Shown here in pieces: positions 19,396-29,477 of a DNA stretch of 64,000 nt. How positions within the stretch are numbered: position 1 is the first letter of the stretch; every line of letters starts with the position of its first letter. The translations under genes and the position numbers were made by a program. The notes under the pieces are model-generated. The model saw only the letters and a list, made by a program, of their open reading frames with translations. It was not told the DNA's origin and did not search any database. Source of the DNA: Vreelandella hamiltonii (GTDB lineage: Bacteria > Pseudomonadota > Gammaproteobacteria > Pseudomonadales > Halomonadaceae); assembly GCF_014651775.1 (NCBI RefSeq), contig NZ_BMXN01000002.1, positions 1 through 64,000 of the forward strand, read 5' to 3'.

Positions 19396-19424
19396 ATTAT
19401 AGGCAACCCCTGGTGCAGGCTCAA
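19396..19424 (-). promoter_or_regulatory. Sigma-70 promoter of the dapC operon
   Basis: On the minus strand TTGAGC (19424-19419), a 17-base spacer and a perfect TATAAT (19401-19396), 31 bases upstream of the dapC start. Confidence 0.68.
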
Positions 19425-19461
19425 ACCCAACGACCAGGGGGTGTTCGGCCAGGCATCTGGG

Positions 19462-22137
19462 CTAGACGCTCAATACGTCGATCAGCCGCTCACGAAGCTG
19501 CTGTTGACGGGCGGGGTCGGTGAGCGGCTCACCGGCCTTGGTGGTGATGAAAAAAACGTCCTCGACGCGCTCGCCCAGGGTGGCGATCTTGGCCGCCGAC
19601 AGGGCGATATCCTGCTCCATGAAGATACGCCCCACCCGGGCCAGCAGGCCAGGACGGTCGGGGGCGGTCAGCTCCAGCAGCGTGCGCTCATTGGCTGGGT
19701 CCTGTTCGATGACGACCTCCGTGGGCACCTTGAAGTGCTTCAATTGGCGCGGCGTGTGCCGGGTGACGATTTCGGGGTAGTCGTCCGGGTCGTCCAGCTC
19801 TTCCACCAGGTGGCTACGCATCTCTTCGATGCGCAGCGGATCACGGATCGGCTGGCTGTGGCTATCCAGCACGATGAAGGTGTTCAGCGTCCAGTCGTTG
19901 TGGGACGTGGCAATCCGCGCATCGTGGATGGACAGCCCCAACTGCTCCATGGCGGCGGCCGTGGCGGCAAACAGGTCATCCGCAGAGCGGGTGTGGATGA
20001 ACACCTTGGTGCCACCTTCGGCCATGTCGGCGGTGGGGGCGCTGATCAGCACCAGCGGCAGGGGGGACGGCTGGTGGGCCAGAATGCCTTGGGTCTGCCA
20101 GACGATCTCGCTGGGGGCGTACTGCAGGAAGTAGTCTTCCCCAAGGGAGTCCCATAGCGGGTCGATCTGGCTGCTGTCCACCCCGACGGCTTGCAGCAGC
20201 GAACGCGCCTCGGTGCGGGTTTCTCTGACCCAGTCGTCTCTGTCCGGCGGGTTTTTCAGCCCTCGGCGCAGAGCGCGCTTGGTCTCCGCATGAAGCTGGC
20301 GCAACAGAGAGGCCCGCCAGCCGTTCCACAGCGTGGGGTTGGTGGCATTGATGTCGGCCACGGTGAGCACGTAGAGGTAGTCCAGGCGAGTTTCGTCGCG
20401 CACGATCAGCGCAAAGTCGCGGATCACGTCCGGGTCGCTGATGTCGCGCTTCTGGGCGGTCATCGACATCAGCAGGTGATGCTCGACCAGCCAGCTGACC
20501 AGGTTCGTATCGTGCTGCGAGACGTGATGACGACGGCAGAACTGCTCGACGTCACGGGCGCCGATTTCAGAGTGGTCTCCGCCGCGCCCTTTGCCGATGT
20601 CGTGGAACAGCCCGGCGATCCACAGCAGGTCCAGCTTGGGTAGCTGGTGGATCAGGTTGGCGGCCACCGGGAAGTCGTCCTTTGCCTCGGGCTTGCGGAA
20701 GCCGTGCAGAAATTTCAGCAGGCGCAGGGTGTGGGCGTCCACGGTATAGATATGAAACAGATCGTGCTGCATCAGCCCGACCGCTCGGCCGAACTCCGGC
20801 AGGTACTTGCCCAGAATGCCGTAACGGTTCATGCGCCGGAGCTGGCGAGGCACGTTGCCCGGCGCCCGCATGAGCGCCATGAAGAGCCGCTGGTGGCGGG
20901 GGTCTTCCCGGTAGTGGTCGTCGATCTGATGGCGATGGTCACGGATCAGGCGAATAGTGTCGGCGCGCACGCCTTCGATTTCAGGGTGCTTGGCCATCAG
21001 CAGGAACAGCTCCAGCATGGCCGCCGGGCGTTCGCGAAACAGGCTGCGCGAGCGGGCCTGGATATAGCCCCCCTTGATCTCGAAGCGGTCGTTGAGCTTG
21101 ATGGTGGCCAACGACTCCTTGCCGCGCAGGATCACTTCGTCGAAGTGCTGCAAGAGCATGTCGTTGAGGCCTGCCAGCGCCGTCACATGGCGGTAGTAGC
21201 GCTTCATGAACTGTTCGACGGCCAGCCGCTCGGGTGTGTCCTTGAAACCGAACATGTCGGCGATGGTGCGCTGGTGATCGAACAGCAAGCGGTCTTCGGC
21301 GCGCCCGGTGAGCATGTGCAGGGCGTAACGAACCTGCCAGAGAAACGACTGCCCCTGGCTGAGGATGCGCAGCTCGGCGTCGTTCATGAACCCGTTGGCG
21401 ACGATGTCGGTGTACTGCTCGGTGCCGAAGTGCCGCTTGGCGACCCAGCCGATCATCTGAATGTCTCGCAGGCCACCGGGCGAGCTTTTCAGGTTGGGCT
21501 CCAGGTGGTACTCGGAGTTGTTGTAGCGATAGTGGCGGGAGATCTGCTCTTGCCACTTGGCCTCGAAAAAGCGGTCGGCGGGCCATACGTGGGGCGCGCT
21601 CAGGCGCTCACGCATCTGTTCACGCAGGCGCTCGGGACCTGCGATCAAGCGCGACTCCAGCAGGTTGGTGATGACCGTCACGTCGGCTTCGGCTTCCCGC
21701 TCGCAGTCGTTGAGCGAGCGCACGCTATGGCCGATCTCCAGACCGATGTCCCACAGGAACGTCACGAAGGCGCTCAGCGGCTCCCGGTAGGGGGTGTCGT
21801 CATCGTGTTCGAGCAGCAGCAGCAGGTCGATGTCCGAGTGGGGGTGCAGCTCTCCGCGCCCGTAGCCGCCCACCGCCACCAGGGCGATGCCGGTGTCGGG
21901 CCAGGCATGGCGCTGCCAGGCAATCGCCAGCAGCTGGTCGAGATACCATGCGCGGCCACGTACCAGGTCACGAATGTCTGCACCCGCGCGAAACTGCTCG
22001 TCGAGGCGCGCCTGAATCTCCTTGAGCGCTGCCTTGAACGGGGCGATGGGAGAGCGTGCCCCGGCCAGCTCGGTGCGAAACAGCGCCAGATCGAACAGCG
22101 ACGTATCCGGCTCGAACCGGTAGTGGTGTAGTAGCAT
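19462..22137 (-). CDS. glnD: Bifunctional uridylyltransferase/uridylyl-removing enzyme GlnD
   Basis: Nitrogen sensor that uridylylates PII proteins when glutamine is low and removes the UMP when it is high. Start set at the ATG giving MLLHHYRFEPDTSLFDLALF because homology begins there and it overlaps the map stop codon (TGATG). Domain order in 891 residues: nucleotidyltransferase with GGYGRGELHPHSDIDLL (90-106), the GlnD central region, HD hydrolase (LFHDIGKGRGGDHSEIGA, near residue 500) and two C-terminal ACT domains (from about SAPTADMAEGGTKVFIH and LLELTAPDRPGLLARVG) that bind glutamine. Order map-glnD-dapC matches Pseudomonas. Confidence 0.95.
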   Translation of the reverse strand: MLLHHYRFEPDTSLFDLALFRTELAGARSPIAPFKAALKEIQARLDEQFRAGADIRDLVRGRAWYLDQLLAIAWQRHAWPDTGIALVAVGGYGRGELHPHSDIDLLLLLEHDDDTPYREPLSAFVTFLWDIGLEIGHSVRSLNDCEREAEADVTVITNLLESRLIAGPERLREQMRERLSAPHVWPADRFFEAKWQEQISRHYRYNNSEYHLEPNLKSSPGGLRDIQMIGWVAKRHFGTEQYTDIVANGFMNDAELRILSQGQSFLWQVRYALHMLTGRAEDRLLFDHQRTIADMFGFKDTPERLAVEQFMKRYYRHVTALAGLNDMLLQHFDEVILRGKESLATIKLNDRFEIKGGYIQARSRSLFRERPAAMLELFLLMAKHPEIEGVRADTIRLIRDHRHQIDDHYREDPRHQRLFMALMRAPGNVPRQLRRMNRYGILGKYLPEFGRAVGLMQHDLFHIYTVDAHTLRLLKFLHGFRKPEAKDDFPVAANLIHQLPKLDLLWIAGLFHDIGKGRGGDHSEIGARDVEQFCRRHHVSQHDTNLVSWLVEHHLLMSMTAQKRDISDPDVIRDFALIVRDETRLDYLYVLTVADINATNPTLWNGWRASLLRQLHAETKRALRRGLKNPPDRDDWVRETRTEARSLLQAVGVDSSQIDPLWDSLGEDYFLQYAPSEIVWQTQGILAHQPSPLPLVLISAPTADMAEGGTKVFIHTRSADDLFAATAAAMEQLGLSIHDARIATSHNDWTLNTFIVLDSHSQPIRDPLRIEEMRSHLVEELDDPDDYPEIVTRHTPRQLKHFKVPTEVVIEQDPANERTLLELTAPDRPGLLARVGRIFMEQDIALSAAKIATLGERVEDVFFITTKAGEPLTDPARQQQLRERLIDVLSV

Positions 22138-22928
22138 CAGGCGTTCAGGAAGCCGAAGTCTTCGTCGCTGCGCGCGGTGAGCACTTCCACGCCGGTCTCG
22201 GTGACCAGTAGCGTGTGCTCCCACTGTGCCGACAGGCTGCGGTCCTTGGTCACCGCGGTCCAGCCGTCGCGCAACACTTTGGTCTTGTAGCCGCCCACGT
22301 TGATCATCGGCTCGATGGTGAAGCACATGCCCGCGTCGAGGCGAATGTCGGCATCCGGGGCGTAGCCATCGTAGTGCAGGAACTGAGGGTCTTCGTGGAA
22401 GTCGGCACCGATGCCGTGGCCGCAGAAGTCACGCACCACCGAGTAGCCATGGGCTTCGGCATGCTGCTGAATCACGCGGGCCAGCTCGGAAAGACGTACG
22501 CCGGGTTTGACCAGGGCGATGCTCTTGTACAGGCACTCCTGGGTGATGCGGCACAGCCGCTCGCCCTGGATGGTCTCGCCGATCACGAACATCACGCTGG
22601 AGTCGCCGTGGTACCCGTCGGGGGTGCGCACGGTAATGTCCAGGTTCATGATGTCGCCGCTTTTCAGCTTTTTGGCGTCATCCGGGATGCCGTGGCATAC
22701 CACGTGGTTGATCGAGGTGCAGGTGGCCTTGGGGAAACCGTGATAGTTCAGCGGTGCCGGGACCGAGCCCAGTTCGTTGACGATGTACTCGTGGCACAGG
22801 CGGTCGATCTCGCCGGTGCTGATGCCTGCCTGGATGTGCGGCGTGATCATTTCGATGACGCTGGCGGCCTGGCGTCCGGCTTCGCGCATTTTCTCGATTT
22901 CAGAAGGCGTCTTGATAGGAACGTTCAT
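22137..22928 (-). CDS. map: Methionine aminopeptidase, type I
   Basis: Removes the initiator methionine from nascent proteins. Start at 22928 gives MNVPIKTPSEIEKMREAGRQ, the normal N-terminus, and 263 residues, the E. coli size. The two-metal site residues occur in order: NHVVCHGIP (His), MNLDITV and HGDSSVMF (Asp pair), FCGHGIGADFHEDPQ (His) and the C-terminal FTIEPMI and SAQWEHT (Glu pair). It is divergent from rpsB, the common arrangement in gammaproteobacteria. Confidence 0.96.
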   Translation of the reverse strand: MNVPIKTPSEIEKMREAGRQAASVIEMITPHIQAGISTGEIDRLCHEYIVNELGSVPAPLNYHGFPKATCTSINHVVCHGIPDDAKKLKSGDIMNLDITVRTPDGYHGDSSVMFVIGETIQGERLCRITQECLYKSIALVKPGVRLSELARVIQQHAEAHGYSVVRDFCGHGIGADFHEDPQFLHYDGYAPDADIRLDAGMCFTIEPMINVGGYKTKVLRDGWTAVTKDRSLSAQWEHTLLVTETGVEVLTARSDEDFGFLNA

Positions 22929-23250
22929 GAATTCTCGATGTGGCTTCAGAGTAGGTGATGAGTAGCATTTTCGGCGGGTAAGCGCAGCGGCGACTTCATC
23001 TTGGCAATGATCTATGGTATAAAGCCGCGCGCTTTCCTGCAATCGCCATCCGCAGCTTCTTTTGCTGGCGCAGGCGGCAGGCAAGGGCAACAAGAGCGCA
23101 ACTCAGCATGGCTGGGTTGCAAGATAGCAAGCCTTGAAAACACACATGCACCGGCACATGGTCCCGGGTGCCTTTAGCAACGCCTGGCGGTGCTACTGGT
23201 CGGATCCATGGGGTGCGTGGAGGCCTAACCCGAGTTTCAGGAGTTTTACC
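22929..23250 (+). promoter_or_regulatory. map/rpsB divergent gap; probable rpsB promoter and S2-type leader
   Basis: No gene is present in these 322 bases. A -10-like TATAAA lies at 23018-23023 with a poor -35 (TTCATC, 17-base spacer) and would leave a long leader of more than 200 bases before rpsB. In gammaproteobacteria this leader position holds the structured element through which S2 represses its own operon; stem-forming segments (for example GGTGC/GCACC between 23150 and 23210) are visible, but I could not confirm the family consensus by eye. Confidence 0.4.
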
Positions 23251-24000
23251 ATGTCTCACGTCAATATGCGTGACCTGCTGAAGGCAGGCGCTCACTTCGG
23301 TCACCAGACCAAGTACTGGAATCCGAAGATGGGCAAATACATCTTCGGCGCGCGCAACAAGATCCACATCATCAACCTTGAGCACACTCTGCCGGCGCTG
23401 AACGAAGCGATCGACGTGATCGAGAAGATGGCGTCTTCCAACAACAAGATCCTGTTTGTTGGTACCAAGCGCAGCGCGAGCAAGATCATCAAGGAAGAAG
23501 CCAACCGTGTTGGCCAGCCGTTCGTCAACCATCGCTGGTTGGGCGGCATGCTGACCAACTTCAAGACCATTCGTCAGTCCATCAAGCGTCTGCGTGACCT
23601 GGAAGTCATGCGCGAAGACGGCACGTTCGACAAGCTGACCAAGAAAGAAGTCTTGATGGCCACGCGTGAGCAAGAGAAGCTCGAGCGTTCTATCGGTGGT
23701 ATCAAGAACATGGGCGGCCTGCCGGACGCACTGTTCGTTATCGACGTTGACCACGAGCGCATCGCGATCAACGAAGCCAACAAGCTGGGTATCCCGGTCA
23801 TTGGCGTGGTAGATACCAACTCTAACCCGGATGGCGTTGATTACGTGATCCCGGGTAACGATGACTCCATCCGCGCGATCCAGATCTACGTGAAGGCGAT
23901 TGCCGACGCGTGCACCCGTGCGAAAGAAGGTCGTCCCGAAGAGTTTGTCGAAGTGACGGAAGAAGCCGCTTCTGCCGACGCTGACGCTGCTGCCGAGTAA
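23251..24000 (+). CDS. rpsB: 30S ribosomal protein S2
   Basis: A 249-residue small-subunit protein. Start at 23251 ([20 protein letters not shown]) is preceded by CAGGAG; the longer frame upstream is untranslated leader. Characteristic segments are [42 protein letters not shown] and the C-terminal acidic tail [13 protein letters not shown]. It heads the rpsB-tsf-pyrH-frr cluster; an attenuator-like hairpin follows it. Confidence 0.97.
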   Translation: MSHVNMRDLLKAGAHFGHQTKYWNPKMGKYIFGARNKIHIINLEHTLPALNEAIDVIEKMASSNNKILFVGTKRSASKIIKEEANRVGQPFVNHRWLGGMLTNFKTIRQSIKRLRDLEVMREDGTFDKLTKKEVLMATREQEKLERSIGGIKNMGGLPDALFVIDVDHERIAINEANKLGIPVIGVVDTNSNPDGVDYVIPGNDDSIRAIQIYVKAIADACTRAKEGRPEEFVEVTEEAASADADAAAE

Positions 24001-24043
24001 CACTGGCAGTGGGTGCGGCGGGCAGTTGAGCCGCATCGTCAAG

Positions 24044-24067
24044 AGGGGGCCTTATGCCCCCTTTTTC
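24044..24067 (+). terminator. Attenuator/terminator between rpsB and tsf
   Basis: GGGGGC-cttat-GCCCCCTTTTT, 44 bases after rpsB. In E. coli a partial terminator at this place lets S2 exceed EF-Ts in amount; a TATACT at 24162-24167 could be a -10 of a tsf promoter. Confidence 0.75.
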
Positions 24068-24216
24068 CCGCTTTGGGCACGCCCAGGCGGGCCGATCACG
24101 CCGAGCACCAGGTGCCGGCAAGCGCTCTGCAGCGTGATACGCAACGGTCATCTATCGTGCGTATACTCTGTAGCGCGTTTAACTCTCAGTTAGAACCATT
24201 TCCGAGGTGAAATCTC

Positions 24217-25086
24217 ATGGCAGCTATCAGCGCCTCTCAGGTTAAGGAACTGCGCGAACGTACCGGTCTTGGCATGATGGAGTGCAAAAAAGCACTCACC
24301 GAAGCCGGCGGCGACATTGACGTGGCGATCGAAAACCTGCGTAAAAGCTCTGGCCTAAAAGCCGCTAAGAAAGCGGGTCGTACCGCTGCAGAAGGCGCCG
24401 TGGTAACGCGTGTTGCTGAAGACGGCAGCTACGGCGTCATGGTCGAAATCAACTCTGAAACCGATTTCGTTGCCCGCGACGACAACTTCATCGCTTTCTC
24501 CAACAAGATCGCTGATGCGTTCTTCGCTGCCAAGAGCGAAGACGTGGCTACCGTGATGGCGGGCGACCTGGAGTCTGCGCGTGAGCAGCTGGTTCAGAAA
24601 ATCGGCGAGAACATCGGCGTGCGTCGTGCCGTCGTGGTAGACGCAGTGGACGCTGGCCTGGTTGGCGAGTACGTTCACGGTGGCCGTATTGGCGTATTGA
24701 CCGTGCTGAAAGGCGGCAATGCCGAGGTTGCCAAGGACGTTGCCATGCACGTGGCTGCCATCAACCCGGCCGTGGCTCATCCGGCCGACATGCCCCAGGA
24801 AGAGCTGGACAAAGAAAAAGCCATCATCCTGGCGCAGCCGGACATGGCAGGCAAGCCCGAGCAGATCGCCGAGAAGATGGTCGAAGGCCGTCTGAAGAAG
24901 TATCTGGCCGAGAACAGCCTGACCGAGCAGCCCTTCGTCAAAGACCCGAACCAGACCGTTGCCGAATTCGTCAAGGCAGCTGGCGGTGAAGTGGTCAGCT
25001 TCACTCGTTTCGAAGTGGGCGAAGGCATCGAGAAAGAAGAAGTCGACTTTGCCAAAGAAGTTATGGAACAGGCTGGCCGTCGCTAA
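24217..25086 (+). CDS. tsf: Elongation factor Ts
   Basis: Guanine nucleotide exchange factor that recycles EF-Tu. The 289-residue protein begins [20 protein letters not shown] and has the [10 protein letters not shown]-Ts signature 2 ([12 protein letters not shown]), the core domains and the C-terminal module ending [20 protein letters not shown] ribosome site precedes the ATG. Second gene of the cluster. Confidence 0.97.
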   Translation: MAAISASQVKELRERTGLGMMECKKALTEAGGDIDVAIENLRKSSGLKAAKKAGRTAAEGAVVTRVAEDGSYGVMVEINSETDFVARDDNFIAFSNKIADAFFAAKSEDVATVMAGDLESAREQLVQKIGENIGVRRAVVVDAVDAGLVGEYVHGGRIGVLTVLKGGNAEVAKDVAMHVAAINPAVAHPADMPQEELDKEKAIILAQPDMAGKPEQIAEKMVEGRLKKYLAENSLTEQPFVKDPNQTVAEFVKAAGGEVVSFTRFEVGEGIEKEEVDFAKEVMEQAGRR

Positions 25087-25110
25087 GGTCGAATGTTTCT
25101 GTAAGATGAT

Positions 25111-25132
25111 GGCGTGCGCGCGAGCGCACGCC
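25111..25132 (+). terminator. Hairpin between tsf and pyrH, possible partial terminator
   Basis: GGCGTGCGC-gcga-GCGCACGCC, a 9-bp perfect stem without a proper T run; may stabilise the tsf transcript or attenuate read-through. Confidence 0.4.
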
Positions 25133-25208
25133 TTCGTGTATCCGGCCCCTGTGAAATACAGGTGCTGTCTCGCCCACCTGTGTCCAGGTCTGCCTCAGGA
25201 GAGATGCC

Positions 25209-25976
25209 ATGTCACGTGAGATTCAAGAGTCTGCCCCCGCTGCCACGAAACTCGACAAGTCGAAATCGAAATACAAGCGTATTTTGCTGAAGCTGTCGGG
25301 CGAAGCACTGATGGGAGAGCACGATTTTGGTATCGACCCCAAAGTGCTGGACCGAATGGCACTGGAAATCGGCCAGCTGGTCGGGATCGGTGTGCAGGTG
25401 GGTATCGTGATTGGAGGTGGTAACTTGTTCCGTGGCGCTGCGTTGAACGAAGCGGGCATGGACCGAGTGACGGGTGACCACATGGGAATGCTGGCCACCG
25501 TGATGAATGCCCTGGCCATGCGCGATGCGCTGGAGCGCTCGAATATTCGTTCACGGGTGATGTCGGCGATTCCCATGAGCGGTGTGGTGGAACACTATGA
25601 CCGCCGTACTGCCATTCGCTACCTGACTTCCGGTGACGTGGTGCTGTTTTCTGCAGGCACCGGCAACCCTTTCTTTACCACGGACTCGGCCGCCTGCTTG
25701 CGCGGTATCGAAGTGGACGTGGACGTCGTCATCAAAGCCACCAAGGTGGACGGCGTGTACAATAAGGACCCGGTGAAGTACCCCGACGCCGTAAAATACG
25801 ACCAGCTCTCCTACGACGATGCTCTGGAGCAGAAGCTGGGCGTGATGGATTTGACCGCAATCTGCCTGGTACGTGACCATGATATGCCGGTGCGGGTATT
25901 CGATATGAACAAGCCTGGTGCCCTGCTGAATCTGGTAGTAGGGGGCAAGGAAGGCACGCTGATAGACAGAGGGTAA
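25209..25976 (+). CDS. pyrH: Uridylate kinase (UMP kinase)
   Basis: Phosphorylates UMP to UDP; a hexameric amino-acid-kinase-fold enzyme inhibited by UTP and activated by GTP in proteobacteria. Segments seen: [14 protein letters not shown] (nucleotide binding), [53 protein letters not shown] and [10 protein letters not shown]. At 255 residues it has an extra polar N-terminus of about 20 residues ([20 protein letters not shown]) compared with E. coli. Confidence 0.96.
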   Translation: MSREIQESAPAATKLDKSKSKYKRILLKLSGEALMGEHDFGIDPKVLDRMALEIGQLVGIGVQVGIVIGGGNLFRGAALNEAGMDRVTGDHMGMLATVMNALAMRDALERSNIRSRVMSAIPMSGVVEHYDRRTAIRYLTSGDVVLFSAGTGNPFFTTDSAACLRGIEVDVDVVIKATKVDGVYNKDPVKYPDAVKYDQLSYDDALEQKLGVMDLTAICLVRDHDMPVRVFDMNKPGALLNLVVGGKEGTLIDRG

Positions 25977-25980
25977 CAAC

Positions 25981-26538
25981 GTGATCAACGACATCAAGAA
26001 AGATGCAGAATCTCGCATGAAGAAGAGCGTCGAGGCGCTGCACGTCAACTTTAACAAGATTCGTACCGGGCGTGCGCATCCCAGCATCCTGGATGCCGTG
26101 ACCGTTGAGTACTACGGTGGCCAAGTGCCGTTGAATCAGGTGGCCTCGGTCAGCGTCGAAGACGCGCGCACCTTGGCCGTTGCTCCTTGGGAGCAGGGTA
26201 TGGTGCCGAAGATCGAAAAAGCGATCATGACCTCTGACCTGGGGCTCAACCCCTCCAGTGCGGGTAACGTGATTCGCGTGCCCATGCCGATGCTCACCGA
26301 AGAAACGCGCAAGGGCTATATCAAGCAGGCGCGTGGCGAGGCCGAGACGGCCCGTGTGGCGGTGCGTAACGTGCGTCGTGACGCCAACGGTGACTTCAAG
26401 TCGCTGCTGAAAGAGAAAGAGATCACTGAAGATGATCAGCGCCAGGGCGAAGACGAGATCCAGAAGCTGACCGACAAGTACATCGCCGAGATCGACAAGG
26501 CGTTGGCAGCAAAAGAGCAGGATCTCATGCAGGTATAA
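25981..26538 (+). CDS. frr: Ribosome recycling factor
   Basis: Splits post-termination ribosomes together with EF-G. The 185-residue sequence starts at GTG 25981 ([20 protein letters not shown]), 4 bases after pyrH, and shows the conserved [25 protein letters not shown] and [13 protein letters not shown] segments and the long C-terminal helix. Confidence 0.97.
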   Translation: MINDIKKDAESRMKKSVEALHVNFNKIRTGRAHPSILDAVTVEYYGGQVPLNQVASVSVEDARTLAVAPWEQGMVPKIEKAIMTSDLGLNPSSAGNVIRVPMPMLTEETRKGYIKQARGEAETARVAVRNVRRDANGDFKSLLKEKEITEDDQRQGEDEIQKLTDKYIAEIDKALAAKEQDLMQV

Positions 26539-26573
26539 CGATGTCGTCGACATCGCAGACTGCGTTCACTTCA

Positions 26574-26598
26574 CCACGGGCAGCCTGGCTGCCCGTGG
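26574..26598 (+). repeat. Perfect inverted repeat in the frr-uppS gap
   Basis: CCACGGGCAG-cctgg-CTGCCCGTGG, 10-bp stem, 36 bases after frr, without a T run. It may be a processing or stability hairpin; the gap is about 100 bases and uppS could have its own promoter. Confidence 0.5.
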
Positions 26599-26643
26599 GC
26601 CATCGCTTGGCTTTAATATGATTGATCTTTGGTGCGAGACCCC

Positions 26644-27429
26644 ATGACCTCCCCCCAGCTTCCCCCACAGCAGCCGGGCGGCACGGAGCCTTCTCGATCC
26701 GAGGGGGTGATGCCGTCCCATGTTGCGATCATCATGGATGGTAACAATCGCTGGGCTCGGGCGCGTGGGCTGTCAGGTGCGCGGGGCCACCGAGCGGGCG
26801 TCGAAGCCGTGCGTGCCGTCATCGAGCGTGCCGCCGAGCGGGGCGTTGGAACCCTCAGCCTGTTTGCATTCTCCAGTGAAAACTGGAAGCGTCCAGCGGC
26901 CGAGGTCAACGCGCTGATGGAGCTTTTTCTGATGGCCTTGAAACGCGAGGTCAAGAAGCTTCACGAGCGCAATATACGGCTTTCCATCATTGGCGAGCAG
27001 CGTGGCTTTTCCCACGCCATCCAGAAACACATTCAGCGTGCTCAGGCTCTGACTGCCGACAATACGGGCATGCACCTGGTGATTGCCGCCAACTACGGCG
27101 GCCAGTGGGATATCACTCGCGCCGCACGCCAGTTGGCCGAGCAGGTCGCCGCAGGCGAGTTGAGCCCCGACGCCATTGACGAAGCGCGGATGGATGCTGC
27201 CATGGGGGTCGAGCAGGTGCCGCCGGTGGATCTGTGTATCCGCACCAGTGGCGAGCAGCGCCTGTCCAATTTCCTGCTTTGGCAGCTGGCCTATGCAGAA
27301 CTGCATTTTTCACCCTTGCTGTGGCCCGACTTCAACGGGGCGGCTTTCGACAAGGCGGTCGACGATTTCTGCTTGAGACGTCGCCGTTTTGGCATGACCG
27401 ACGAACAAATAGAGGCGCAAGGTGCTTAA
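26644..27429 (+). CDS. uppS: Undecaprenyl diphosphate synthase
   Basis: Condenses eight isopentenyl units in cis onto farnesyl diphosphate to make the lipid carrier for peptidoglycan and O-antigen. Conserved regions: HVAIIMDGNNRWARARG (catalytic Asp, P-loop), GHRAGVEAVRAVI, TLFAFSSENW-like SLFAFSSENWKRP, and DLCIRTSGEQRLSNFLLWQLAYAE. The ATG at 26644 gives 261 residues with a proline-rich N-terminus; the ATG at 26707 (MPSHVAIIMDGN) has a better ribosome site (GAGGGGG) and could be the true start. Confidence 0.94.
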   Translation: MTSPQLPPQQPGGTEPSRSEGVMPSHVAIIMDGNNRWARARGLSGARGHRAGVEAVRAVIERAAERGVGTLSLFAFSSENWKRPAAEVNALMELFLMALKREVKKLHERNIRLSIIGEQRGFSHAIQKHIQRAQALTADNTGMHLVIAANYGGQWDITRAARQLAEQVAAGELSPDAIDEARMDAAMGVEQVPPVDLCIRTSGEQRLSNFLLWQLAYAELHFSPLLWPDFNGAAFDKAVDDFCLRRRRFGMTDEQIEAQGA

Positions 27430-28243
27430 ACAGCGAATCATCACCGCTGCCTGGCTGGCACCCCTGGTGCTGGCCGGGCTGTTTGGATTACAGGGCGGCG
27501 CGTTTGCGCTGTTTACCGCCGTCGTGGTGCTTCTGGGTGCCTGGGAGTGGACCAATCTCGCAGGCGTGACGCAACCGAGCCAGCGGCTCGGTTGCGTCGT
27601 CGGAATGGCAATGCTCATGGCGCTGCTGTGGTTCAGTGGGGCGGCTTATGCCGTCTGGCCGCTATGGCTGGCTGCCGCCGGTTGGCTGCTGAACCTGTAC
27701 TGGGTGACCCAGTACCCGGCGGCGGGCCAGCAGTGGCAGAGCACCACCCGGCGGCTGTCGATGGGCGCCTGGGTGCTGCTGCCTTGCTGGGTGGGGTTCA
27801 ACGTCCTGCGTGATAGCGGCGCCGTGTGGCTGCTGTTTGTGCTGCTGTTGGTGTGGAGCGCGGACATCGGCGCGTACTTTGCTGGCCGCCGTTGGGGCAA
27901 GCGCAAGCTGGCCCCGCGGGTCAGCCCCGGCAAGTCCTGGGAAGGCGTGCTGGGCGGGCTTGCCGCTACGAGCTTGCTGGCGCTGCTGTTCGCCCTGTGG
28001 CAGCCCTTGGGCGTCGCTGGTGGTATCGCGCTGCTGTTGGTCACGGCCGTCGTCACGCTGATCTCGGTGCTGGGTGACCTGCTGGAAAGCATGCTCAAGC
28101 GTTACCGTGACATCAAGGATTCCAGCCAGCTGCTGCCCGGCCATGGGGGCGTGCTGGACCGTATCGATAGCCTGACCGCCGCCATACCGATCTTTGCCTT
28201 GTTCTACCTGCTGGTACTACAGGCCCAGGTGAGTGCGCTATGA
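27422..28243 (+). CDS. cdsA: Phosphatidate cytidylyltransferase
   Basis: Integral membrane enzyme forming CDP-diacylglycerol from phosphatidate and CTP, the branch point of phospholipid synthesis. It starts with GTG 8 bases before the uppS stop. The 273-residue protein has about eight hydrophobic segments and the signature near the C-terminus ([20 protein letters not shown], then [15 protein letters not shown]), including the metal-binding Asp pair. Confidence 0.95.
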   Translation: MLKQRIITAAWLAPLVLAGLFGLQGGAFALFTAVVVLLGAWEWTNLAGVTQPSQRLGCVVGMAMLMALLWFSGAAYAVWPLWLAAAGWLLNLYWVTQYPAAGQQWQSTTRRLSMGAWVLLPCWVGFNVLRDSGAVWLLFVLLLVWSADIGAYFAGRRWGKRKLAPRVSPGKSWEGVLGGLAATSLLALLFALWQPLGVAGGIALLLVTAVVTLISVLGDLLESMLKRYRDIKDSSQLLPGHGGVLDRIDSLTAAIPIFALFYLLVLQAQVSAL

Positions 28244-29451
28244 GTACCGTGCCTGTTCAGCAAGTGACGGTGCTCGGGGCCACGGGCTCGATAGGCACCA
28301 GTACTCTGGATGTGATCGCCCGCCACCCTGACCGCTATCGCGTTTATGCGCTGACGGCCCATACCTCAAAAGAAGCCCTGCTGGCGCAGTGTCGGGAACA
28401 TCGGCCCCGGTTTGCGGTGCTGGATGATGCGAACGATGCCGAGTGGCTTCAGCAGGCACTCGCACCAACGGGCATCGATACCAAGGTGCTCTCTGGCCCC
28501 GAGGCGCTATGCGATGTCGCCAGTGCGCCAGAGGTCGATACCGTCATGGCCGCCATCGTGGGGGCCGCTGGCCTTCTGCCAGCGCTGGCGGCGGCAGAGG
28601 CAGGCAAACGCGTGCTGCTGGCCAATAAAGAGGCGCTGGTCATGAGTGGCGCGCTGTTCATGGAGGCGGTCGAGCGCTCTGGTGCCATCCTGCTGCCGAT
28701 CGATTCTGAACACAATGCCATCTATCAGTGTCTACCCAGCGAGCATCGTGGTGGGCTGGCCAAGCATGGCGTGCGTCAACTGCTGTTGACCGCGTCTGGC
28801 GGTCCCTTCCGGGGCTGGGCGGCGGCCGACATCGCCAAGGTGACGCCCGAACAGGCGTGTGCACACCCGAACTGGTCCATGGGACGCAAGATCTCCGTCG
28901 ACAGCGCCACGCTGATGAACAAAGGGCTGGAGCTGATCGAGGCCTGCTGGCTGTTCGACGCCGCGCCTGAGCAGGTACAGGTGGTCGTACACCCGCAAAG
29001 CGTCATCCACTCGATGGCAGCCTATGACGATGGCTCGGTCATTGCCCAACTGGGCAACCCCGATATGCGTACCCCGATTGCTTACGGCCTGGCGTGGCCG
29101 GAGCGCATCGATGCTGGCGTCGAAGCACTGGATCTGTTCCAGGTGGCACGACTGGATTTCGAGGCGCCCGACGAGGCACTGTTTCCCTGTTTGCGGCTGG
29201 CGCGAGAAGCGATTCAAAAGGGTGGCGCGGCGCCAGCCATTCTCAATGCGGCCAACGAAGTGGCGGTGGATGCCTTTCTGACCGAAACCATCGGCTTCAG
29301 CGAGATTGCCGAGGTGGTGGCAGCGGTCATGGCACAGCCTTATCAGGGCGATGCCGCGTCTCTCGAGCAAGTATTGAATGCGGATCGCTGGGCGCGTGAG
29401 CAGGCGGAAATCATCGTGCGCCAGCGAATGGCTGAGCACTCTCCACTTTAA
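28240..29451 (+). CDS. dxr: 1-deoxy-D-xylulose 5-phosphate reductoisomerase
   Basis: Second step of the MEP isoprenoid pathway, NADPH- and metal-dependent, target of fosmidomycin. The ATG overlaps the cdsA stop (ATGA). In 403 residues: [18 protein letters not shown] (NADPH site), [12 protein letters not shown], the [11 protein letters not shown] metal-binding loop, [31 protein letters not shown] and the C-terminal [10 protein letters not shown]. Its product feeds uppS two genes upstream. Confidence 0.96.
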   Translation: MSTVPVQQVTVLGATGSIGTSTLDVIARHPDRYRVYALTAHTSKEALLAQCREHRPRFAVLDDANDAEWLQQALAPTGIDTKVLSGPEALCDVASAPEVDTVMAAIVGAAGLLPALAAAEAGKRVLLANKEALVMSGALFMEAVERSGAILLPIDSEHNAIYQCLPSEHRGGLAKHGVRQLLLTASGGPFRGWAAADIAKVTPEQACAHPNWSMGRKISVDSATLMNKGLELIEACWLFDAAPEQVQVVVHPQSVIHSMAAYDDGSVIAQLGNPDMRTPIAYGLAWPERIDAGVEALDLFQVARLDFEAPDEALFPCLRLAREAIQKGGAAPAILNAANEVAVDAFLTETIGFSEIAEVVAAVMAQPYQGDAASLEQVLNADRWAREQAEIIVRQRMAEHSPL

Positions 29452-29477
29452 CGGCGGGTCATGTAAAGGAGCACGGC

